Positions 1 through 5,772 of a stretch of DNA of 64,000 nt are shown here, one piece after another. Source of the stretch: Mogibacterium sp. (lineage in GTDB: Bacteria > Bacillota > Clostridia > Peptostreptococcales > Anaerovoracaceae); assembly GCA_017404265.1 (NCBI GenBank), contig JAFRCS010000012.1, forward strand, positions 1 through 64,000, given 5' to 3'. The notes beneath the pieces are model-generated. The model searched no databases. It was not told the DNA's origin and was given only the letters and a program-made list of their open reading frames with translations. A program made the position numbers and the translations under genes. The stretch's first letter is position 1; each line of letters begins with the position of its first letter.

Positions 1-43
1 CATCAGCTCCAGGACTCCGGACTTGTTCCGGAGTTTTCTTTTG
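1..43. repeat. 43-bp direct repeat, copy 1 (contains an intrinsic terminator)
   Basis: This stretch matches 2442-2484 at 42 of 43 positions (the only difference is position 9). It holds a terminator hairpin, ACTCCGG at 14-20 pairing with CCGGAGT at 28-34, followed by a T-rich tail. The two copies bracket the nuclease/XRE gene pair. The repeat reaches the first base of the window, so its left limit is not known. Confidence 0.9.
14..42 (+). terminator. Intrinsic terminator inside repeat copy 1
   Basis: A 7-bp G+C-rich stem (14-20 with 28-34), 7-nt loop, then TTTTCTTTT. It presumably ends a transcript coming from left of the window. Confidence 0.8.
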
Positions 44-72
44 TCTGCAAACAAATCTTCACAGTAATCTGG

Positions 73-100
73 TTGAAACTTCGGAAAAACCCGATATAAT
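73..100 (+). promoter_or_regulatory. Sigma-A type promoter ahead of the DUF1016 gene
   Basis: TTGAAA at 73-78, 16-bp spacer, perfect TATAAT at 95-100, predicting initiation near 107. It is followed after only about 18 nt by a terminator hairpin (125-149), so most transcripts from it may be very short. Confidence 0.7.
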
Positions 101-124
101 CGAGCCATCTACATACAGGTTACA

Positions 125-149
125 AGACGGAGGGCTCTCCGTCTTTTTT
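125..149 (+). terminator. Terminator or attenuator in the leader of the DUF1016 gene
   Basis: AGACGGAG (125-132) pairs with CTCCGTCT (137-144) around a 4-nt loop, followed by six T. It lies between the promoter at 73-100 and the ribosome binding site at 194-200, so it either attenuates the nuclease gene or ends a roughly 40-nt RNA. Confidence 0.75.
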
Positions 150-209
150 GTTGCCTTATTTAGAAACGTTTGCATCTTTAGGAGCTGATTTGCAAGGAGG
201 ATAGTAGTG

Positions 210-1598
210 ATGAAAAAAGAAATAATGGCAGATGACATGGGAGATATGACACTAACAACAGAAATGGATTATGAGTATGAGTCTTTACTGCAGAATGTAG
301 GGAATGCTCTGTCAAAAGGAAGACAGAAAGTCGCTTCATACATTGGTACGCAGACAGTCCGTACTTACTGGAAAATCGGCAAATATATTGTTGAATATGA
401 ACAGAATGGACATGAGAAAGCAGAATATGGTTCTACTTTGTTAAAGAGAATATCAAGAGATCTTACAGATCGTTATGGAAAAGGGTTCGGCATGAGCAAT
501 GTTAACAAGATGAGAAAGATGTATATCGAATATCCAATTTTGCAGACAGTGTCTGCAAAATTGACGTGGAGTCACTATGTTGAACTTTTGAAAATAGAAG
601 ACCCTTTGGAAAGATCTTTCTACGAGAAGCAGGCCGAAATTGAGAACTGGGGCGTTCGTGAACTCAAGAGGCAAAGGTCCAGCTTGCTTTTTCAGCGATT
701 GGCTCTCAGCACGGACAAAAACTCCGTTATGAAGCTGGCGCAGAAAGGACAGATCATCGAGAAGCCGGAAGATATCCTTAAGGAACCATTTGTCTTTGAA
801 TTCACTGGCCTGCCACAACAGCCTTTATATAAAGAAGGAGATCTGGAATCCTCTTTGATAAACAACTTAAGCATGTTTTTCCTGGAACTCGGCAAGGGAT
901 TCACCTTTGTTGGGAATCAATACCGGATAAACATCGCCGGTAGAACGTACAAGATTGATCTGGTGCTATATAACAGGATCCTAAAGTGCTTTGTATTGAT
1001 TGATCTGAAGAGAGGCGAGGTGCTACATGAGGACATAGGGCAGATGAATTTCTATCTGAACTATTGTCGTGAGGAAATGAATACTGAAGGAGATACGGAG
1101 CCAATAGGGATCGTACTCGGTACAGATAGGGATAAGTTAGTTATGAAGTATGCATTACAGAATATAACCAATCAGGTATTTGTCAGCAGGTATCAGCTTT
1201 ATCTGCCTGACAAGGCTGAACTTGAAGCGGAGTTCCGTCGCTTTATGGGCACTGATGATGGGTATGAAGAAACAGAAGAAGATGATGATACAAGAAAAGC
1301 AAAACTGAGCCTTCTCGTTGTTGATTGCAAGCAATATATCCCGTCATATAATTGGTATTTTCGCAAAAGCGATGGATGCATTTACGGAACAGCAAATTCC
1401 CCGGAAGATATATGTTACGATGAAACGCGGCTTACTATATTCGAATCCTCAGACGATTTTGTTTTGATGCCTGAATGCCCGGGGATGACAGATGATGAAG
1501 CTGCCGCGGTGATAAAGGATTGGTGTTTAAAAAACGATATCAAATATATTGATGATATGGATGATATAGAAGAAACACGCAGAGCGATCTATATGTGA
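210..1598 (+). CDS. DUF1016 (YhcG-type) PDDEXK nuclease family protein with extra C-terminal domain
   Basis: The first ~345 residues have the layout of DUF1016/YhcG proteins: an N-terminal helical part (the segment containing TYWKIGKYIVEYEQ and the YGKGFGMSNVNKM motif) and a C-terminal PDDEXK-like core in which IDLVLYNR and FVLIDLKRGE supply the acidic residues and the D-x-K element. The usual family length is about 350 residues. Here some 110 further residues follow an acidic linker (EETEEDDD) and end in DMDDIEETRRAIYM; I do not recognise this extension. An AAGGAGG at 194-200 favours the ATG at 210; a GTG three bases upstream is possible. The family is often found beside restriction or other defence genes, and here it is paired with an XRE regulator between terminator repeats. 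The DNA target is unknown. Confidence 0.8.
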   Translation: MKKEIMADDMGDMTLTTEMDYEYESLLQNVGNALSKGRQKVASYIGTQTVRTYWKIGKYIVEYEQNGHEKAEYGSTLLKRISRDLTDRYGKGFGMSNVNKMRKMYIEYPILQTVSAKLTWSHYVELLKIEDPLERSFYEKQAEIENWGVRELKRQRSSLLFQRLALSTDKNSVMKLAQKGQIIEKPEDILKEPFVFEFTGLPQQPLYKEGDLESSLINNLSMFFLELGKGFTFVGNQYRINIAGRTYKIDLVLYNRILKCFVLIDLKRGEVLHEDIGQMNFYLNYCREEMNTEGDTEPIGIVLGTDRDKLVMKYALQNITNQVFVSRYQLYLPDKAELEAEFRRFMGTDDGYEETEEDDDTRKAKLSLLVVDCKQYIPSYNWYFRKSDGCIYGTANSPEDICYDETRLTIFESSDDFVLMPECPGMTDDEAAAVIKDWCLKNDIKYIDDMDDIEETRRAIYM

Positions 1599-1697
1599 TG
1601 GCTGAAGAAATCTTAATCAAAAAAACTGCTATCCCTCGCAATGACTGGCCTTTGCTATGGAAAACCAGGATGTCAGAGATACTGACACTGCGTTTCC

Positions 1698-1726
1698 TTG
1701 AGTGTAAGCGTGCCTCGCTTTATAAT
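1698..1726 (+). promoter_or_regulatory. Sigma-A promoter for the XRE gene
   Basis: TTGAGT at 1698-1703, a 17-bp spacer and a perfect TATAAT at 1721-1726. Initiation near 1733 gives a ~36-nt leader containing AAGGAGG. This supports starting the XRE gene at 1769 rather than at the upstream in-frame ATG at 1595. Confidence 0.8.
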
Positions 1727-1768
1727 GATTTCGGCGTTCGTTATAGTGTGGCCAAGGAGGCGGGAACA

Positions 1769-2416
1769 ATGAATATTGGAGAACAAATCAAGGCGCGCAG
1801 GATAGAAATCGGGATGACACAGCAGGATATGGCCGATAGACTGGCTGTATCCAGATCTGCCATATCAAACTGGGAGACAGGCAAGAACTATCCAGATCTC
1901 CAGATCATCGTTCAGATCTCCGAAGAGTTGAATATTTCTTTGGATGCACTATTGAAAGGAGACACGAACGTGGTGGAGAAGATAGCAAATGATACGAATG
2001 AAAGCAAAAAACTCAGAGAAAAGGCAAAACAGTTAAAGGGAGTGATCGCGGTACTGGCAGTATTGCTGATTGGTGTTGTATATCTCTTTTTCGGCTGGTC
2101 AGCAGAGATCAGCAAGCCTGAGCAGGTGAAAGAGATGAAGATCGAGAACGATCAGCTCGTGATCGAGGTAGATACCCCAAATTACTACGGACAGCGCGAC
2201 TGGTGGATCGATATTGATGATACGGGTACTGTTGCACAGGTCACGATCTGCTATGGCTTCGGAAAAAACCGTAAGGACAACAATATCATGAGAACACCTG
2301 TAAACACCGATGATTATTCAGATCCACTGTCAAGAGAGCACATGGCAAAGCTTGAGAAGATACAGATTGTCACAACAAAAGGAAAAGTAGTGAAGGAACT
2401 GGATGTCAAAAACTGA
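1769..2416 (+). CDS. XRE-family HTH regulator with transmembrane segment and extracytoplasmic domain
   Basis: A 215-residue protein. Residues 1-67 are a Cro/CI helix-turn-helix (GMTQQDMADRLAVSRSAISNWETGKNYPDL). A charged linker leads to one membrane helix (about 91-110, GVIAVLAVLLIGVVYLFF) and an ~100-residue C-terminal domain that should lie outside the cell. The reading frame is open from 1595, but the start at 1769 has AAGGAGG at 1754-1760 and its own promoter, and the HTH begins there. Such one-component membrane regulators can couple an envelope signal to DNA binding. It lies 170 nt behind the DUF1016 nuclease and may control it or itself; both sit between the terminator repeats. The signal and operator are unknown. 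Confidence 0.8.
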   Translation: MNIGEQIKARRIEIGMTQQDMADRLAVSRSAISNWETGKNYPDLQIIVQISEELNISLDALLKGDTNVVEKIANDTNESKKLREKAKQLKGVIAVLAVLLIGVVYLFFGWSAEISKPEQVKEMKIENDQLVIEVDTPNYYGQRDWWIDIDDTGTVAQVTICYGFGKNRKDNNIMRTPVNTDDYSDPLSREHMAKLEKIQIVTTKGKVVKELDVKN

Positions 2417-2441
2417 CAGAGAGATCTGTTCAGCCTATGCT

Positions 2442-2484
2442 CATCAGCTTCAGGACTCCGGACTTGTTCCGGAGTTTTCTTTTG
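2442..2484. repeat. 43-bp direct repeat, copy 2 (contains an intrinsic terminator)
   Basis: Matches 1-43 with one mismatch. The terminator stem is 2455-2461 with 2469-2475, then a T-rich tail. It follows the stop of the XRE gene by 25 nt and ends that transcript. It also lies in frame with the downstream membrane gene, which argues that the latter starts after it. Confidence 0.9.
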
Positions 2485-2530
2485 CAGTGACTGCGGTAAA
2501 TGCGGAGAAAGCAAACAGGAGCGCCGTTTG

Positions 2531-2539
2531 TGGTATACT
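2531..2539 (+). promoter_or_regulatory. Extended -10 promoter, probably giving a leaderless mRNA
   Basis: TGGTATACT: extended -10 (TG at 2531-2532, TATACT at 2534-2539). Seven bases separate it from the GTG at 2547, so initiation would fall on or next to the start codon. No convincing -35 or Shine-Dalgarno sequence is visible. Confidence 0.55.
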
Positions 2540-2546
2540 ATCCGTT

Positions 2547-4403
2547 GTGAATAGCGGAAAAAAAGACAATGATCATCAATACCTGTGGTTTCTGCCACTG
2601 TATTTGCTCGCTTACGTGATCGTGGAGAGGGTCAACATCGGCGCTGAGTATCATACCGTCCACATGTTCATGGACGACCTGATACCCTTCAGCGAAATTT
2701 TTGTGATCCCGTATCTTTCGTGGCACATTGTCACGGTGGCAATGATAATCTATCTTTTCAGAAATGACAGGGAAGTATTCAGGAAGATGATGCAGTTCTT
2801 CATCGTCGGAGCTATCATGTCTTTTGCCGCCTTTCTTATATATCCGAGCTGCCACTCACTGAGGCCGGACAGCTTTGAGCGTGACAACATACTCACCTGG
2901 ATAGTATCGATGATATATCTGGTCGATACACCCACCAACGTCTGCCCTTCCATGCACGTTATAGGTTCGATGGGCCTTATGTTCGCCGCGATGTACGCAA
3001 ATGAGAAATTATCGATCCCGGCAAAGACCGCAATGGCCGTGACCGTGTTCTTCATATGCGTATCCACGCTTTTTGTGAAGCAGCATTCGATAGTCGACGC
3101 TGTGGCCGCTCTTCCTGTCAGCTTTGCCGCATGGGGTCTGTCATTTAATGACGCAAGCCCGGAGGTAGGTGATAAGCTTAGAGAGGTGATGAGCAGAAAG
3201 AATATAGTAAATCTCCCTAACGCCATAACACTATTAAGGCTGCTTCTGATACCGATAATCGTACGCCTGTATCTGGGAGAGCTGTATGCCGGCAGTTTCG
3301 CCGTTATCACAATGGCGGTAATTACCGACATGATCGACGGCACGGTCGCGAGGCGGACAGGCTGCGTTACGGATTTCGGAAAGTTTTTTGACTCGGCGGT
3401 AAGCAAGGTCCTGATTGCCGTGCTTATAATATGTCTGGTGCCTGAGTACAGATGGATGTGGCTCCTTCTGATGGTAATGATATTCAGGGAACTGAGCCAG
3501 ATCATATACAGTTACATCCTGTTTTCAAGATATGACAGGGCCTATAGCTCAAAGTGGTATGGAAAGATATGCAAAGCTTCCATGACCGCTGTCACCGCGG
3601 TGCTGATCCTGTGGCAGAACATCCCAAGGCTTGCGGCCAATCTGATGATCATCACATGTTCTGTCATAGTGCTTTTTACTCTGTTGATGTACACGCGCAT
3701 GTACCTGAAGGTCGTGTGGGGCGATGATTACCCTGCCAATGTTTCCGCCGTGTCAAGGACACTCGTCATTTCGCTGTGGGTAATGGTCATGATAGTCGCG
3801 CTTTGCCTGCACGACAGGATATCCCTCAGCGCAATATTGTCATATACACCTTCAGAACCGTATCTGGCAGCTATAGTGATGCTGCTGATGTTTGCGCTGA
3901 AGACGCTGTCGGTGTTCTTTTACTCAGGAGTTCTCTTTCTGGCAAACGGAACACTGTTCAACCTTCCCGCAGCCATCGCGATGAACATCGCCGGCGCTCT
4001 TGTCATGATGTTCGAAGGGTATTTTATCGGCAACAGGCTTGCCGGCGAGCAGCTGCAGGATATCGAAGAAAAGTATTCGCAGCTGCGAGGGCTTGTCAGA
4101 CTGAAGAACGAGAGACCGTTCGTCTTTGTGCTGCTGCTCAGGCTCCTCAAGATGATGAACTACGACATAGGGAGCATGTATATGGGCGCCGCGAGAGTGA
4201 AACTGCCGCAGTACATAGCAGGCAGCCTCCTGGGGATACTCCCGGACATCATTCTCTACGCCATGATAGGGCGCGGACTTGGAGACCTCAATATAAGCAG
4301 GACTGCCGCTGCGGCAATCGCTTACGTAGGACTGTCAGTCGCGTCGATGGTGGTGATCAAACTGCTGGCCGACAGGTACGACGAAGAAGAGACGCGGCAT
4401 TAG
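2547..4403 (+). CDS. Triple-domain membrane protein: PAP2 phosphatase / CDP-alcohol phosphatidyltransferase / VTT (DedA-like)
   Basis: About 618 residues with many membrane helices and three parts. (a) Residues ~10-195 resemble the PAP2 superfamily: an LRP element, CPSMH (about 133-137) and S-x6-H-x3-D in STLFVKQHSIVD. (b) Residues ~218-355 resemble CDP-alcohol phosphatidyltransferases: D-x2-D-G-x2-A-R at 261-269, then x8-G-x3-D at 282; the fourth Asp of the family motif is Ser286. (c) Residues ~395-615 resemble the VTT/TVP38-DedA domain of lipid scramblases and flippases. The parts are normally separate proteins acting on phospholipid or polyprenyl-phosphate head groups, so a role in lipid synthesis and transport is inferred. 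The open frame begins at 2403, but that region contains a terminator; GTG at 2547 is chosen because of the -10 box just upstream. The start is uncertain. Confidence 0.75.
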   Translation: MNSGKKDNDHQYLWFLPLYLLAYVIVERVNIGAEYHTVHMFMDDLIPFSEIFVIPYLSWHIVTVAMIIYLFRNDREVFRKMMQFFIVGAIMSFAAFLIYPSCHSLRPDSFERDNILTWIVSMIYLVDTPTNVCPSMHVIGSMGLMFAAMYANEKLSIPAKTAMAVTVFFICVSTLFVKQHSIVDAVAALPVSFAAWGLSFNDASPEVGDKLREVMSRKNIVNLPNAITLLRLLLIPIIVRLYLGELYAGSFAVITMAVITDMIDGTVARRTGCVTDFGKFFDSAVSKVLIAVLIICLVPEYRWMWLLLMVMIFRELSQIIYSYILFSRYDRAYSSKWYGKICKASMTAVTAVLILWQNIPRLAANLMIITCSVIVLFTLLMYTRMYLKVVWGDDYPANVSAVSRTLVISLWVMVMIVALCLHDRISLSAILSYTPSEPYLAAIVMLLMFALKTLSVFFYSGVLFLANGTLFNLPAAIAMNIAGALVMMFEGYFIGNRLAGEQLQDIEEKYSQLRGLVRLKNERPFVFVLLLRLLKMMNYDIGSMYMGAARVKLPQYIAGSLLGILPDIILYAMIGRGLGDLNISRTAAAAIAYVGLSVASMVVIKLLADRYDEEETRH

Positions 4404-4547
4404 TTTTTGTAATATCGGATATGCAAAACAACCATTTTACTATTAGCAGCAAGTGTGTTATTTTTTTATCAGACAGAAACAGCCGCGCGTCAGAACACTG
4501 ATGTGAGCGGTACGGAAGATAAAACAACAATAACAGGAGGAAATAAA

Positions 4548-4640
4548 ATGGTAGGCATCATCGCAGCAGTAGGAATCTTTGCAGTATCCGGAGTCATCAC
4601 TTACGAATTCGAAGAGAAGATCGCTCCAAAGAACAACTAA
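4548..4640 (+). CDS. 30-residue single-pass membrane peptide
   Basis: ATG at 4548 follows a strong AGGAGG (4535-4540) and encodes 30 residues: one hydrophobic helix (residues 2-18), then a charged tail EFEEKIAPKNN. The ORF stays open upstream to 4455, but the ribosome binding site selects the short form. A terminator lies 45 nt downstream, so it is probably transcribed as its own small mRNA or with the upstream membrane gene. I do not recognise the peptide; size and topology fit regulatory micropeptides or type I toxin-like peptides, but nothing here proves either. Confidence 0.6.
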   Translation: MVGIIAAVGIFAVSGVITYEFEEKIAPKNN

Positions 4641-4684
4641 TTCAAACCAAGAATTGTTAATAATTCCATATTAGCTAAATAAGA

Positions 4685-4716
4685 AAAGATCCGGCAAATG
4701 CCGGATCTTTCTTTTT
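4685..4716. terminator. Bidirectional terminator between the small peptide gene and the LysR gene
   Basis: AAAGATCCGGC (4685-4695) pairs with GCCGGATCTTT (4700-4710) around AAAT. A/T tracts lie on both sides, so it can end both convergent transcripts. Confidence 0.85.
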
Positions 4717-5584
4717 AGCGTATGTTTTCCATTATGTATTTGATAACAAATTTTGCAAGAGGGCCTGCGTAATCATGAGATCTTATCCCTATCCCGAGTG
4801 TGCGGCAGGCCTCCGGATCGAGCTTCCGGGTATCATAGGTTCCCGGGAACTCGTTGATGGTCAGTTCCGGAAGTATGGCAAGTCCCAGCCCGCGCTGCAC
4901 CATTGACAAAACAGCGAAATCATCCCTGGAATAATATCTTACTTCGGGAAAGAAGCCTGCTTCTTCGAAAACCCTGTGCGGATCCTGGTCATAGCTTTTA
5001 TAGGTCATGATGAAAGGATGATCCTTCAGCTTATCGACGGGCACATGATCGTACTTGCTCAGCTCATGACCGGGAGGTAAGACAATAAGCATCGGATCTT
5101 CAAGAACCGGTATGAAATCTATGCTGGCTCTGTCTCCCGGGTAGCTCATAAGAGCGATGTCCAGAGAACCTTCAGCAAGGCGGTCTATCATTTCGTCGTG
5201 ACCAAGCTCTTCGATCTGGAAAATTACCTGCGGATAGTTGTTCCGGAAGTATTCTATGATCTGAGGTACCCAGTAAACGGAAGTGCTGACATATGTCCCG
5301 ATCCTGATGGTGCCTTTGCGCAATCCCTGCAGCTCCGCTACTTCCTGGTCAAACCGTTCTTCGCTTTCGATCAGCCTCCTCATTGCCGGCAGGAGATCTT
5401 TGGCTTCCTGCGTCGGTTCAACACCGCGGTTGGTCTTTACAAGAAGCGGAAAGCCGACTTCTTCCTCAAAGGCTTTCATTATCTGTGTAAGATATGACTG
5501 CGTGTAACCGAGCGCCTGGCCTGCCTTGGTGAGGCTGCCTTTGTCTATGGCGGTCAGCAGGATCCTGATTTTCTGAGTGTTCAT
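4715..5584 (-). CDS. LysR-family transcriptional regulator
   Basis: A 289-residue LysR-type protein. The N-terminal winged HTH is clear (KGSLTKAGQALGYTQSYLTQIMKAFEEEVGFPLLVKTNRGVEPT), followed by an effector-binding domain in two lobes (RIGTYVSTSVYWVPQIIEYF, then LGLAILPEL near the end). The frame is open to 5614, but the ATG at 5584 has a GGAG eight bases upstream on the minus strand and starts just before the HTH. It is divergent from the histidine kinase gene across 188 bp. LysR regulators usually act on a divergent neighbour, but no T-N11-A operator was identified with confidence, so the target and ligand are unknown. Confidence 0.9.
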   Translation of the reverse strand: MNTQKIRILLTAIDKGSLTKAGQALGYTQSYLTQIMKAFEEEVGFPLLVKTNRGVEPTQEAKDLLPAMRRLIESEERFDQEVAELQGLRKGTIRIGTYVSTSVYWVPQIIEYFRNNYPQVIFQIEELGHDEMIDRLAEGSLDIALMSYPGDRASIDFIPVLEDPMLIVLPPGHELSKYDHVPVDKLKDHPFIMTYKSYDQDPHRVFEEAGFFPEVRYYSRDDFAVLSMVQRGLGLAILPELTINEFPGTYDTRKLDPEACRTLGIGIRSHDYAGPLAKFVIKYIMENIR

Positions 5585-5772
5585 ATTGCTGTTCTCCGAT
5601 TTGTTATGTCTCACTAAGGATTGTAACAGAGAGGCGGTGTGGAATCAAAAAAGTAACATGCAGGTATATCGATATTTCTTACTCGAATGATATATAATAT
5701 AAACGTATAATTATGTGGATCGGGACGATCAAACACCGGCAGTCATGCCATGCTTTCAGAGGAGATCAGAAC

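Noticed and set aside
1595..1768. In-frame N-terminal extension of the XRE gene
   Set aside because: It precedes a strong promoter and a strong ribosome binding site at 1698-1768, and the HTH begins at 1769.
2403..2546. In-frame upstream start of the triple-domain membrane protein
   Set aside because: It would run through an intrinsic terminator and upstream of the only visible promoter; the residues look random.
3776..4501. Long +-strand open frame overlapping the end of the triple-domain gene
   Set aside because: It is an Arg-rich shadow frame of the real gene with no ribosome binding site.
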